Below, one piece after another: positions 27,568-36,789 of a stretch of 64,000 nucleotides of DNA (positions are counted from its first letter, which is position 1; each line of letters opens with the position of its first letter). A model generated the notes under the pieces. That model was not told the DNA's origin and did not search any database. It saw only the letters and a list, made by a program, of their open reading frames with translations. Origin of the DNA: Rhodospirillaceae bacterium (GTDB taxonomy: Bacteria; Pseudomonadota; Alphaproteobacteria; UBA8366); NCBI GenBank assembly GCA_002724395.1, contig PBOR01000016.1, forward strand, positions 73,693 to 137,692, in the 5' to 3' direction. A program made the position numbers and the translations under genes.

Positions 27568-28181
27568 TGTTTTTGCAATACAAAGAGTGCTTGCGGTGCC
27601 AAAAGATTTGCCCGCTGCGCCCGTGCTGAATAAGATAAAGGATTGCCTTGTCGGTCCAATGCTATCGCCTGCTCAACCTTGGCGTCGAGTTCGTCGCAAA
27701 GTACAATGAAATCTGTAATCGTACACAAATGTATATTAGGCGTATCGTACCAGCGGTCTGGCAAATTACCCGTCACCGGCATCTGGCCACCGAACGATAA
27801 TTTCCAACGCACACTGAAATGCCCAAAATTTGGAAACGACAAAATTGCTCTATGCCCGATGCGCAGCAAACTTTCCACCACCTGACGAGGATGGCGAGTG
27901 GCTTGCAGTGTTTGACTAAGAACGACGTAATCAAACGCATTTTCCGGATACGCATCTAAATCCGTATCCGCATCGCCTTGGACAACTGAAAGGCCATTAC
28001 TGACACATTCGCGCACGCCATCCATACTAAGTTCAATACCGCGTCCATCAACTTGCCGTTCGCTTTTTAGATGCCCGAGCAATGTACCGTCACCACAGAC
28101 TACATCCAAAACACGGCTGTTTGCCCCAACCATGCCGGCAATAAGTTCCAAATCTCCCCGAATTCCCGATCGATAATTCAT
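27564..28181 (-). CDS. metW: Methionine biosynthesis protein MetW
   Basis: 205 residues. It is a class I methyltransferase-fold protein nearly always paired with MetX. The SAM-site motif normally reads LDLGCGDG; here it is LDVVCGDG (25-32), with the first glycine replaced by Val. Later blocks are FDYVVLSQTLQATRHP and the C-terminal NLLAPQALFVLQK. It lies 19 bp after metX on the same strand. The partner role in homoserine acylation is established from genetics in other bacteria, the mechanism less so. Confidence 0.92.
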   Translation of the reverse strand: MNYRSGIRGDLELIAGMVGANSRVLDVVCGDGTLLGHLKSERQVDGRGIELSMDGVRECVSNGLSVVQGDADTDLDAYPENAFDYVVLSQTLQATRHPRQVVESLLRIGHRAILSFPNFGHFSVRWKLSFGGQMPVTGNLPDRWYDTPNIHLCTITDFIVLCDELDAKVEQAIALDRQGNPLSYSARAQRANLLAPQALFVLQKH

Positions 28182-28200
28182 CTCTTAATTATCCTTCCAG

Positions 28201-29406
28201 TTACCGCAAGCCACGATGCTCGGCACAGGAATTAATGAACCCTTTTGCGACACGACGAAATTCCGGTTCATCCAACAAAAAGGCGTCATGTCCTTGGTCG
28301 CTCTCCACCTCAACAAAACTCACATCCGCTGCAACCGCATTTAAGGCATGAACAATCGCCCTGTTTTCAGAAGTGGGAAAAAGCCAATCGCTACTGAAGG
28401 AAATAATACAAAACCTCGTCTTCACTCCATCGAATGCCGCAGCCAGCGATCCATCATATTCAGCAGCTAGATCGAAATAATCCATCGCGCGAGTAATGTA
28501 GAGGTACGAATTGGCATCAAACCGCTCAACGAAAGAAATACCCTGGTGACGAAGATAGCTTTCAACCTGAAAGTCCGCATCAAATCCATAACTAACAGCC
28601 GAACGGTCTTGCAAGTTACGTCCGAATTTCCGATGCAACGCCGGCTCAGACAAGTAGGTTATATGAGCCGTCATACGCGCCACACCTAGACCTCGCCTTG
28701 GAATAGCGCCGTGGCGCGCGTAATCACCACCGTGCCAATCGGGGTCTGCTAAAATTGCCTGACGTCCCACTTCATGAAACGCAATATTTTGAGCAGTATG
28801 GCGCGCTGCACCTGCAATAGGCATTGCAGCAAATACACGGTCTTTATAACGAGATGCCCATTCCAAAACCTGCATAGCGCCCATGGAGCCGCCGGTCACA
28901 CAAAACAACTGATCAATACCCAAATGGTCAATCACTAGCACCTGCGCCCGCACCATATCCGCAATACTTATCACTGGAAAATTAAGACCATAGGGTTTGC
29001 GGGTCTTAGGATCGATATTCTGCGGTCCCGTAGATCCCATACAGCCACCAAGAACATTGATACATATTATAAAAAACCGATCCGTATCAATTGGTTTTCC
29101 AGCTCCAACCATCTCTCCCCACCAGCCGGGCTTTCCGGTGACAGGGTGATCCTCAGCCACATACTGGTCTCCTGTCAGTGCATGGCATACGAGAATTGCG
29201 TTCGATTTATCGGAGTTTAATTCCCCATAGGTCTGGTATGCGAGCTGAAATGGGCCAAACACAGTCCCATTGTCCAGTTTCATAGTGTCAGCAGCGCTTA
29301 AAACAAACCGATGCCCTGGTAAAACAACACCGTGACCACTATGCACGATGCCACTTTCCGGCGTACTATTTTGATTATGAGCGATAGGATTTTTCCTCAA
29401 TTCCAA
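28201..29406 (-). CDS. metX: Homoserine O-acyltransferase MetX
   Basis: 401 residues, alpha/beta-hydrolase fold. It acylates homoserine for methionine synthesis; acetyl versus succinyl cannot be told by eye. Blocks are HALTGDQYV, the nucleophile elbow GGSMGAMQ (Ser near 170), the FSSDWLFPT aspartate and the DQGHDAFLL histidine. No ATG suits the N-terminus; TTG at 29406 (or 29400) is used. No SAM riboswitch of a type I recognise lies upstream, but a 12-bp repeat does (see 29403-29505). Confidence 0.95.
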   Translation of the reverse strand: MELRKNPIAHNQNSTPESGIVHSGHGVVLPGHRFVLSAADTMKLDNGTVFGPFQLAYQTYGELNSDKSNAILVCHALTGDQYVAEDHPVTGKPGWWGEMVGAGKPIDTDRFFIICINVLGGCMGSTGPQNIDPKTRKPYGLNFPVISIADMVRAQVLVIDHLGIDQLFCVTGGSMGAMQVLEWASRYKDRVFAAMPIAGAARHTAQNIAFHEVGRQAILADPDWHGGDYARHGAIPRRGLGVARMTAHITYLSEPALHRKFGRNLQDRSAVSYGFDADFQVESYLRHQGISFVERFDANSYLYITRAMDYFDLAAEYDGSLAAAFDGVKTRFCIISFSSDWLFPTSENRAIVHALNAVAADVSFVEVESDQGHDAFLLDEPEFRRVAKGFINSCAEHRGLR

Positions 29407-29505
29407 TTAATAGGGCGGGATATTGGGGTAGAGACCGTAAGTGTCAATGTTTTCTTTGATTTATCCACGTTGACGGATTAGTAGTATCGCCGCCCAATTA
29501 ATAGG
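29403..29505. repeat. 12-bp direct repeat bracketing the metX/chorismate mutase divergent region
   Basis: CCAATTAATAGG occurs at 29403-29414, overlapping the metX TTG start codon, and identically at 29494-29505, just before the chorismate mutase ATG. The copies are 91 bp apart in direct orientation. An operator for both genes or a duplication relic is possible; neither is shown. Confidence 0.7.
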
Positions 29506-29511
29506 TTTGCC

Positions 29512-30378
29512 ATGGCTAATAAAAGAGAATCTCTAGATGACTTGCGGCATGAGATTGATGAAATCGATGAACAGGTTCATGATCTTCTCATGAATCGTGC
29601 TGCATTAGTCGAACGCATTCGGGAAGTAAAGCGCCTAGAATCAATAGCCACCATACGCCCTGGTCGAGAAGCGTTAATATTACGTAAATTAATAGCCCGC
29701 CATCAAGGACGCTTCCCAGTGGGTGCAATCACTCGCATTTGGCGAGAGGTAATTGCGGGTATTACCCGGATGGAAATGCCAAGCTATGAGGTTGCAGTTT
29801 ACGCCGCCGCTGGGGATCAAGGTTATTGGGATATCGCGCGTGATCAGTTTGGCAGCATCACGCCAATGACCCCCTGCTCAAGCCCACGCGATGTGTTACG
29901 CATAGTCGACGAAAGAAAGGCTTCACTGGGCATCGTACCAATTCCACAAGACGACGACGTAGATCCCTGGTGGATCAGTTTAATGATTCCTGACGGACTT
30001 CGTGTCGCCTATAAACTGCCCTTTATCAATGACACTAACGCGCGATCCACGTCAAACGGAACCGCGATCGCATTCGCCCTCGGGCGCATTTTACCTGAGC
30101 CTACCGGAAACGATCGGACGTTAATTGTAATCGAGACAGCAGCTCCCCTTAGCAGGACCGCTCTTAACGAATTATTAAATCGCGCTAAACTACAATCGAA
30201 AATAATTGCCTCTAGCCAACAGGCCAATTGGTTCCATCTTGTAGCTGTTGAAAAATTTGTCACAGAAAACGATAGCCGTATAGAAAATCTCAACGCTAAT
30301 GACGAAGTATTACGAACTGTGAGTATCGGCTCATACGCAGAACCACCAGAATCTGAAAGAAATGGTGCAGAAGAATGA
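29512..30378 (+). CDS. Chorismate mutase with degenerate prephenate dehydratase-like C-terminal domain
   Basis: 288 residues. Residues 1-90 are an AroQ-type helical chorismate mutase: LRHEIDEIDEQVHDLLMNRAALVERI, then VKR and RPGREALILRKL. This converts chorismate to prephenate. The rest (about 95-275) follows a PheA-like substrate/ACT outline (VYAAAGDQGYWDIARDQFG, a regulatory-type tail) but lacks the recognisable Thr-Arg-Phe dehydratase motif, so it is probably sensory or structural. It overlaps hisC by 4 bp, and tyrC follows. Confidence 0.87.
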   Translation: MANKRESLDDLRHEIDEIDEQVHDLLMNRAALVERIREVKRLESIATIRPGREALILRKLIARHQGRFPVGAITRIWREVIAGITRMEMPSYEVAVYAAAGDQGYWDIARDQFGSITPMTPCSSPRDVLRIVDERKASLGIVPIPQDDDVDPWWISLMIPDGLRVAYKLPFINDTNARSTSNGTAIAFALGRILPEPTGNDRTLIVIETAAPLSRTALNELLNRAKLQSKIIASSQQANWFHLVAVEKFVTENDSRIENLNANDEVLRTVSIGSYAEPPESERNGAEE

Positions 30379-31463
30379 CCACTCCGATCCCTAAACCGGG
30401 AGTACTAGACGTGGCTCCCTATATTGGCGGTTTACATACCATTAGCGGTGTCAATCGTGTCATCGTACTCGCGTCAAACGAGACACCCTTGGGGCCAAGC
30501 CAGAAAGCTATTAAGGCATACACAGATGCTGCTGGACAAATACATAGATACTGCGATGGCCACGCCAGCGCGCTTCGTAAATCCATCGGAAAAAGGTTTT
30601 CATGTGATCCAGAAAGAATTGTTTGTGGGGCCGGCTCAGACGAGCTTATTCAAATGCTCATCCGAGCTTATGCCGGGCCTGGCGATGAACTGCTTTACAG
30701 CAAATATGGCTTCTCGATCTATCCGATATTCGCGACTGGAGCAGGCGTAACCCCTGTGGCAGCTGAAGAAACGAATTTAACTACGAACGTCGATGCATTA
30801 TTGGCCAAAGTGAGCGATAAAACCCGCTTATTGTTTATAGCTAACCCGAATAATCCCACCGGAACCTACCTAAACACGGAAGAACTATCACGGCTGCGTG
30901 ACAACCTACGAGACGACATCTTGCTCGTGATTGACGCAGCATACGCAGAGTACGTAAATCGAGATGATTATACAGCCGGGGTCGATTTGGTGGAACGCCA
31001 TGAGAATGTCGTAATGACCCGAACTTGTTCAAAAATTTTTGGTTTAGCCGCGTTAAGACTCGGCTGGGCCTACTGCCCACTAGCGGTTACCGACGCGCTT
31101 AATCGAATAAGAAGCCCCTTCAATGTCAGTGGGCCCGCTCAGGCCGCGGGTCTAGCCGCAATGGAAGATCGTGCGCATACTAAAAAATCTTTAGCGCTAA
31201 ACGAACAATGGTTACCTTGGCTCACTAAGCACCTCAACAGACTAGGCCTGGAGGTAGTGCCGTCCGTGGCAAATTTCGTGCTAGCAAGATTTCCCGATGT
31301 CGAGAGCGCCCAGCTGGCATATGATGCGCTGCTTGAAGCTGGTATAATCACCCGACTAATGAAAAGTTACCACCTACCAGAAAGCCTGCGTATTTCGGTT
31401 GGGCTAGGTGAAGAAAACGAGGCACTTATTCAGGCATTGCGGCAGCATTTTGAAAAACAATGA
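30375..31463 (+). CDS. hisC: Histidinol-phosphate/aromatic aminotransferase
   Basis: 362 residues, a fold-type I PLP enzyme. Lys220 in SKIFGLAALRLGW binds PLP. Other blocks are LASNETPLGPS, CGAGSDELIQ, ANPNNPTGT and DAAYAEY. In this position between chorismate mutase and tyrC, alphaproteobacterial HisC-type enzymes commonly serve both histidinol phosphate and aromatic keto acids such as prephenate or phenylpyruvate; the dual role is inference. It overlaps both neighbours by 4 bp, indicating a coupled three-gene operon. Confidence 0.93.
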   Translation: MTTPIPKPGVLDVAPYIGGLHTISGVNRVIVLASNETPLGPSQKAIKAYTDAAGQIHRYCDGHASALRKSIGKRFSCDPERIVCGAGSDELIQMLIRAYAGPGDELLYSKYGFSIYPIFATGAGVTPVAAEETNLTTNVDALLAKVSDKTRLLFIANPNNPTGTYLNTEELSRLRDNLRDDILLVIDAAYAEYVNRDDYTAGVDLVERHENVVMTRTCSKIFGLAALRLGWAYCPLAVTDALNRIRSPFNVSGPAQAAGLAAMEDRAHTKKSLALNEQWLPWLTKHLNRLGLEVVPSVANFVLARFPDVESAQLAYDALLEAGIITRLMKSYHLPESLRISVGLGEENEALIQALRQHFEKQ

Positions 31464-32413
31464 ACACCCAACCACTTTTTGAGAAAGTTGCAGTAATCGG
31501 CCTCGGCCTCATCGGCTCATCCCTTTGTCATGTGATGAAGCGCGAGGGATTGGCTGGTTCAATTGCAGGCTCTGCAAGGACAAAAAAAACCCTTGATACT
31601 GCTTTGGGAATTGGCTTTATCAATACGGGTCATGACACCGCCCGTGCCGCCGCCGAAGGGGCCGACCTTATCGTACTCGCTGCACCAGTCGGGGCGAATT
31701 CAACATTAGCCAAACAAATCGCACCATCTTTAAAAAAAGGCGCTATCATAACCGATGTCGGTTCGGTCAAAGTATCGGTCATTCGCGACGTTCAGCCACA
31801 TTTGCCCGACGGTGTTCATTTGGTACCGGGACACCCTGTCGCAGGCACAGAATATTCCGGCCCAGAATCTGGATTCGCAGAACTCTTCGAAAATCGCTAC
31901 TGCATTCTTACTCCACCAGATGGGGTGGATCAGAACGCTGTTGAAAAAATCCAGCAACTTTGGAAGGCAGCCAACAGTATTGTAGAACTCATGGACGCAG
32001 ACCATCACGATAGAGTTTTAGCAATTACGTCTCATCTACCGCATTTAATCGCCTATACAATTGTCGGCACCGCAAATGACTTGGAAGGTCAACTTCGCGA
32101 GAAAAAAGCTGAAGGCAAAATTAAAATAAAAACTGCTGATGTTATAAAATACTCTGCTGGCGGATTTCGCGATTTTACGCGCATTGCCGCCTCAGATCCG
32201 GTTATGTGGCGAGATATTTTTCTCAATAATAAAGATGCAGTGTTAGAACAATTAGGGCGCTTTATAGAAGACTTAACCGCGATGCAGCGCTCTATTCGAT
32301 GGGAAGAGGGTGGTGAATTAGAAAAAACCTTTAGGCGCACCAGGGAAATTCGTCGTGGTATAGTCGAGATGGGGCAGGCTGGTTCCTTCGACCCTACCGA
32401 GAAGGAAGAATAA
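31460..32413 (+). CDS. tyrC: Prephenate/arogenate dehydrogenase
   Basis: 317 residues. The N-terminal NAD(P) site is GLGLIGSS (13-20). Blocks are APVGANSTLA, DVGSVK, HPVAGTEYSGPESG (substrate-site His) and AITSHLPHLIAY. It performs the oxidative decarboxylation that commits to tyrosine, acting on prephenate or arogenate. It overlaps hisC by 4 bp and converges on the DUF2125 gene with a 20-bp overlap at the 3' ends. Confidence 0.93.
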   Translation: MNTQPLFEKVAVIGLGLIGSSLCHVMKREGLAGSIAGSARTKKTLDTALGIGFINTGHDTARAAAEGADLIVLAAPVGANSTLAKQIAPSLKKGAIITDVGSVKVSVIRDVQPHLPDGVHLVPGHPVAGTEYSGPESGFAELFENRYCILTPPDGVDQNAVEKIQQLWKAANSIVELMDADHHDRVLAITSHLPHLIAYTIVGTANDLEGQLREKKAEGKIKIKTADVIKYSAGGFRDFTRIAASDPVMWRDIFLNNKDAVLEQLGRFIEDLTAMQRSIRWEEGGELEKTFRRTREIRRGIVEMGQAGSFDPTEKEE

Positions 32414-33443
32414 TCGGCGGTAATTTCAATATTTGAAATGGTCCCGCGTGCAAATAACCGCTGCGCATCGTTAACGGAACGGTAAGTACGTTGGCGCCAT
32501 CAGCCGAAGATGTTTTGGCGAAAACATTCATTCCCATTCTAAGAGCCGCAGCGCCAGTTCCTGTCATGATGCCAGCATCTTCCAACGCATCCATGGTTTT
32601 AGAATAACCACGAATATCAGCAGTCATTGAGCCTACCGGCGTGATGCTTTTATCAATGGAAACACTCCCTCGACCTCTAAGGTCAAAAGCCCCCCAGACC
32701 AAATTAAACCAACTTGCGTCGATAGATCCGCCGGTTTGACGCCATTCATCGAGTCCTTGGCGAGTAATATCCTTAGGTAGCGGCCCTTTCAAATCGGCAA
32801 CAAGCTGTATTCTGGCAAGACGGCCGCCAAGGGGACCCTGGGCCACCGCCGGTAAAAGTAAATTATCTATGGAGGTCGCGACAGAAACTACCGTTTGTTC
32901 CGCTTTGGATATTCTATTTTCGGGCTGTGTCACCTTAAACCACATATCTTCAGTAAATAGCACCAAAGCCTTTTCCACATCCATCACACTGATGGATCTA
33001 AGCGTCACCTCGCCTTCCGCAAAGCTACCATTTGATTGAATGCCAAGCACCGCCACCGCACTCTTTGGCACCAACCGAATAGTCTGCTTTAGTATTGGGT
33101 ATGACAGCTGAATTTGTTGCAGACCGGAAAATTCAAGCCGATATCGCCGCCAGTTCCAAGGCTGCATGCCTAAATGAACGGCATTTCCCCGCCAGACCCA
33201 ATGTCCATCGGGCGACCTAAAATTTGGTTTATCAATACTGAATCGAACAATGCCGGGAAAGCCCGCTGTACTTGCTGAGCCATGCGTGATAGCGAAACCC
33301 CGTGCTCGGAGGTTTTCAACCCATAAAGAAAATTGGGTTTCCATGCGAGTAGCTGCATAGAACCAATAAACCGGATATAGCATAGCGATAGCCAGCAAGA
33401 GCATAAGGGGTCCGACAATGGGCTTACGGGCGAAAATCGACAT
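32394..33443 (-). CDS. DUF2125 domain-containing envelope protein
   Basis: 349 residues from ATG 33443; a TTG at 33485 would add 14 residues ahead of the membrane helix. One N-terminal membrane segment (about 10-28) is followed by the DUF2125 pattern: WVENLRARGFAITHGSASTAGFP, then HLGMQPWNWRRYRLEFSG. Function is unknown; members look like anchored beta-rich periplasmic proteins. It converges on tyrC. The context between aromatic synthesis and lipid genes is conserved in relatives and not informative about role. Confidence 0.8.
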   Translation of the reverse strand: MSIFARKPIVGPLMLLLAIAMLYPVYWFYAATRMETQFSLWVENLRARGFAITHGSASTAGFPGIVRFSIDKPNFRSPDGHWVWRGNAVHLGMQPWNWRRYRLEFSGLQQIQLSYPILKQTIRLVPKSAVAVLGIQSNGSFAEGEVTLRSISVMDVEKALVLFTEDMWFKVTQPENRISKAEQTVVSVATSIDNLLLPAVAQGPLGGRLARIQLVADLKGPLPKDITRQGLDEWRQTGGSIDASWFNLVWGAFDLRGRGSVSIDKSITPVGSMTADIRGYSKTMDALEDAGIMTGTGAAALRMGMNVFAKTSSADGANVLTVPLTMRSGYLHAGPFQILKLPPIILPSR

Positions 33444-33536
33444 AATGAAGGCCAGTTCGTATTGGGCGAAGGTCTGCGCGAACAAATAAGTAATTGGGTA
33501 AAGATTTGTGCCAGAATGCCTACCCGTTGCAATTTT

Positions 33537-33647
33537 TCAACTATATTTTGATATGCCGCATAAGACGCAAGATTCGCACCCTTCTTCGTTAACCAAGCTG
33601 GCGCTACCGCATTTGGGGTACTGGCGATGAACCAATAAATTATCCAT
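33537..33647 (-). CDS. Orphan 36-residue zinc-ribbon protein, like the C-terminal tail of class II ribonucleotide reductase
   Basis: A short frame from ATG 33645-33647 reads YPKCGSASLVNEEGCESCV and on to LCGISKYS. It fits the CPxCG...EEGCxxCxxCGxSKC zinc ribbon known from the end of NrdJ-type reductases. Two expected cysteines are Tyr (TAC and TAT, each one G-to-A change from Cys codons), so four of six Cys remain. It lies between DUF2125 and plsC. There is no good ribosome-binding site. It may be a mini-protein or a decayed fragment. Confidence 0.5.
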   Translation of the reverse strand: MDNLLVHRQYPKCGSASLVNEEGCESCVLCGISKYS

Positions 33648-33662
33648 ACCTTTTACCCGGGT

Positions 33663-34376
33663 TTATTGAAGATTAGCTTGTTGTTCTAAAGAAGCTGTTG
33701 CAGTTTCAATCTGCTCTTCAAGCTCTTTCATAAAATCATGACGATCAAGACCCGGCTCTATCGCGGGCAAGAATTCCAAGACAATACAACCTGGTCGTTT
33801 TTTGAACGCTCGGCGAGGCCAGTAAGTGCCCGAGTTCAGGGCGACAGGCACCACCGGCAACCCAAGCTCTTTATAAAGAGCAGCAACGCCTGGTTGATAA
33901 CAGCCTCGCTCGCCCGGGGGCATGCGCGTACCTTCCGGAAAAATAACAATGGTATGGCCATTCTCCACCGACGTGCGCGCATCCCTCAATAATTTGCGCA
34001 TAGCTGCAGCGCCCGCTCTTCGGTCTACAGCAATCATCCCCGCACGCCACATAAACCAGCCAACTAACGGCACTGCCAACAAAGAGCGTTTAAGCACAAA
34101 GATACAATCATAAAATATCAAATTGTAAATTTGCGTGTCCCACATGGATTGATGCTTTGAAGCGATCATGATTGGCCCGTTAGGAATATTTTCCAATCCA
34201 CGGATTTCATGGGTTATGCCAAGACCATACTTCATAGTCAGAAAGCCTCCACGAACCCAAAATCGGGTGGCTTTTCTGAAATAACCGCGCGGCAATATCA
34301 TAAGCGGTACGTAAAGTGGACACAGTAAAAACGTCCAACTATAAAAAATTATCGCAAAAAAGATTGCTCGAACCAA
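33663..34376 (-). CDS. plsC: 1-acyl-sn-glycerol-3-phosphate acyltransferase
   Basis: 237 residues. It makes phosphatidic acid from lysophosphatidic acid. The H-x4-D catalytic motif is in SKHQSMWDT, and the phosphate site is FPEGTR. An N-terminal hydrophobic region (about 4-28) anchors it to the inner membrane, with a second near 95. The start is TTG at 34376 after GAGAGG; no ATG fits. It lies next to the ydcF-like and ftsX genes on the minus strand. Confidence 0.92.
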   Translation of the reverse strand: MVRAIFFAIIFYSWTFLLCPLYVPLMILPRGYFRKATRFWVRGGFLTMKYGLGITHEIRGLENIPNGPIMIASKHQSMWDTQIYNLIFYDCIFVLKRSLLAVPLVGWFMWRAGMIAVDRRAGAAAMRKLLRDARTSVENGHTIVIFPEGTRMPPGERGCYQPGVAALYKELGLPVVPVALNSGTYWPRRAFKKRPGCIVLEFLPAIEPGLDRHDFMKELEEQIETATASLEQQANLQ

Positions 34377-34389
34377 CGCTATTGCCTCT

Positions 34390-35010
34390 CTAATACAAAA
34401 TTGAACCCATGAGCGCCCTACGAAAGACAGCGAGAAGATACTTATTGTATTCTTCCATAATTAACCCCGTACTACCGGGCCAAAGCCACCAATTTTTAGT
34501 CTTAAAGGACTTCGGAAATACCGGGTGCGGCGTTATCTCAATATCGCGCATAACCGACCGAAATTCTGCTAAGCTACGCGGCATGTGATAACTTGCAGTG
34601 ACTAGACGAATAGTTTCAAACTTTTCTTTGGTCAGCCATACGGCTGTCTCTCGGGCGTTCCCTTCAGTATTATCAGCGTCATAACCAAGTGAAATGCAGC
34701 ATTCAACAGAGAGAGGGGACTTTCGTGCTATTCGTAGGAGCTGCCGTACATCTACGCCACGATGAACACCTGATACGAACAATTTTTTAGCGTATTTTTG
34801 TGCTAAAAGCTCTAGGCCAGCTTCAAGCCTTAAGCTCCCACCTGTCAACACTACGATTGCATCTGTCTTCTTCTTAGACTTCTGTACCCTGTCGGGAATT
34901 TTCTGCGCAAACACCAGAAACCCAAAAAGCCACGCAATTGCGGAGCACAAAAAGAAACCTATCGCCCATCGAGCAAAACATCTAAAAATTTTTCTTCGCG
35001 GCCGGAACAT
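34390..35010 (-). CDS. YdcF/DUF218-family protein
   Basis: 206 residues. One N-terminal helix (about 13-32) is followed by the DUF218 core: KTDAIVVLTGGSLRLEAGLELL, then KKLFVSGVHRGVD, a DADNTEGNA block and VTASYHMPRS. The family includes ElyC/SanA-like envelope proteins of uncertain biochemistry. Its start overlaps the ftsX stop by 1 bp, so it is cotranscribed with ftsE-ftsX. Confidence 0.85.
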   Translation of the reverse strand: MFRPRRKIFRCFARWAIGFFLCSAIAWLFGFLVFAQKIPDRVQKSKKKTDAIVVLTGGSLRLEAGLELLAQKYAKKLFVSGVHRGVDVRQLLRIARKSPLSVECCISLGYDADNTEGNARETAVWLTKEKFETIRLVTASYHMPRSLAEFRSVMRDIEITPHPVFPKSFKTKNWWLWPGSTGLIMEEYNKYLLAVFRRALMGSILY

Positions 35011-35897
35011 TATTGCATGCGCTCAAGTGCTCGCAGCACCGTAGCCCGCGCTGCGCGCATGGCGATTATACTAGCGGCAACCGGCACCATAGAAATCGCT
35101 GCCCAGTGCCAAGCAGCAAACTGCAGATCGGGCATAAGCAGTGGATCAAACTCAACCACTCCCCATTTAAAAATGGACAAGGTCACCGCGGCGAGACCAG
35201 TGCCGGCAAAGCCACCTTTCAAAGCCAATCTAAGCGCATGATGCTGAAATTGCCCTGCAATATACCCATCGGTTGCGCCAATCAAATGGAGAACCTGAAT
35301 AACATCACGATGAACCGCAATGCCACTGCGTGTTGCAAATACAACGGCAAATACAGCGCAGGCTGCGATAAGAGTAATGACACCAGCTGCCAAAATCTGT
35401 AACGCTAAAATAAAATCTGCGACCTGTTGTCGCCAAACCCCATGGTCATCCAACGAAGAGCCTTCAACAGCAATGGTTAATTGTTGACGCAATTGTTTGA
35501 GGTCTGCTGTCTGCTCCGGATTTAGAGTAACGTCTATAAGATGCGGCAACGGTAAGTCTAAAACCGAAGTTCCGGCACCAAGCCAAGGCTCCAATGATGC
35601 CGCGACTTCTGTAAGGGGCACCTTTTTCGCCGACGCAATTCCGGGGCTGCGTTTTAATACATTTATTGCACGACCTAACCGCTGCTCAGATTCTTCGGAC
35701 GTTTCGCCATCCAAAGGAGGAATTTGCACCGTGTAACGGCCGCTCAATCCTGTTTCCCAAGACGCGGTAGCGCCGGCAAGCACCAGGACCCCCGCCAACA
35801 TCAAAATAGCTAAATACACCATGACGCTGATAATCCAAGGCAACAACCGAGTTGCAGGATCCGTCGAGAGAGGAAGATCAATGCGGCCGCGAAACAT
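35010..35897 (-). CDS. ftsX: Cell division protein FtsX
   Basis: 295 residues from ATG 35897, right after the ftsE stop; an earlier ATG at 35918 would give a 20-bp overlap. The N-terminal cytoplasmic segment FRGRIDLPLSTDPATRLLPW leads into the first membrane helix. A periplasmic loop (about 60-170) and three C-terminal helices follow, with VIQVLHLIGATDGYIAGQFQ between them. FtsX with FtsE regulates peptidoglycan hydrolases at the septum. Confidence 0.93.
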   Translation of the reverse strand: MFRGRIDLPLSTDPATRLLPWIISVMVYLAILMLAGVLVLAGATASWETGLSGRYTVQIPPLDGETSEESEQRLGRAINVLKRSPGIASAKKVPLTEVAASLEPWLGAGTSVLDLPLPHLIDVTLNPEQTADLKQLRQQLTIAVEGSSLDDHGVWRQQVADFILALQILAAGVITLIAACAVFAVVFATRSGIAVHRDVIQVLHLIGATDGYIAGQFQHHALRLALKGGFAGTGLAAVTLSIFKWGVVEFDPLLMPDLQFAAWHWAAISMVPVAASIIAMRAARATVLRALERMQ

Positions 35898-35898
35898 A

Positions 35899-36573
35899 TC
35901 AGCCCACCGGTTCCGCATCGATGGTGGTCAACATGCCATCCTCCAGATGAAGAACTGGATAATTAAAATGAGATACAAGTCCCTCATTATGGGTCGCAAT
36001 AACGATCGTCGTGCCCACTTTATTAAGCTGTTCAAAGAGATAGAGTAACCGAACAGCAATTGTATCATCAACATTACCCGTCGGTTCATCCGCAAGCAGC
36101 AACCGCGGACGTGCGATCACCGCTCGGGCAATAGCCACTCTTTGTTGTTGGCCACCAGACAAAGTCTTGGGTCGCGAATTCAATTGGCCCGCCAGACCGA
36201 CCCAGCTTAACAACTCCGTCACATGCTTAGTGATCGATTCCTCGCGCATACCTGAAACGCGCAGCGGCAAAGCTACATTATCAAATGCTGACATATGATC
36301 GAGCAGACGAAATTCTTGAAAAACAACCCCAATACGTCTTCGTATCTCGGGCATTTCCTCGCGCTTAAGGGCTAGAACGTCTCGGTCAAACAAATTGATT
36401 AGACCCCGGCTTGGCCGTTGTGCCAAATACATCAGCTTCAGCATGGACGTTTTTCCGGCACCACTCGGTCCAGTTACAAATCGAAATGCCCCCTGCTCAA
36501 GGCCAAAGGTAATATCGCTTAACACTTCCGGGCCAGCGCCGTAACGCATGCCCACATTCTCAAATCGAATCAC
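35899..36573 (-). CDS. ftsE: Cell division ATP-binding protein FtsE
   Basis: 224 residues. Walker A is GPSGAGKTS (35-43), the signature [14 protein letters not shown], Walker [13 protein letters not shown], and the switch His is in ATHNEG. Family-specific [22 protein letters not shown] is present. It is the ATPase of the FtsEX complex acting with FtsX at the division site. It is divergent from the zinc-ribbon gene at 36790 across a 216-bp region that should contain both promoters. Confidence 0.96.
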   Translation of the reverse strand: MIRFENVGMRYGAGPEVLSDITFGLEQGAFRFVTGPSGAGKTSMLKLMYLAQRPSRGLINLFDRDVLALKREEMPEIRRRIGVVFQEFRLLDHMSAFDNVALPLRVSGMREESITKHVTELLSWVGLAGQLNSRPKTLSGGQQQRVAIARAVIARPRLLLADEPTGNVDDTIAVRLLYLFEQLNKVGTTIVIATHNEGLVSHFNYPVLHLEDGMLTTIDAEPVG

Positions 36574-36789
36574 AATACACTCCGGTCTTTAAGTGTAGTT
36601 TGGTAAATTGAACGTAAACACAAAACAATGATATCTCCCACGAATTTTTGTTCTGTATAGGATATAAGTCAAAATGCCACGCAAAACTGTTCTGCGTAAA
36701 GCATAGCTATGGTTGCAACTGTTCCCATGAACTCTTAGACTCACTACCACAATATTTTGTGTTAACCCTTTGGTGGGCCTCTAAATACG

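Noticed and set aside
29407..29511. SAM-II or other riboswitch before metX
   Set aside because: The 105-bp region shows none of the conserved SAM-II core or stems I know; only the 12-bp repeat.
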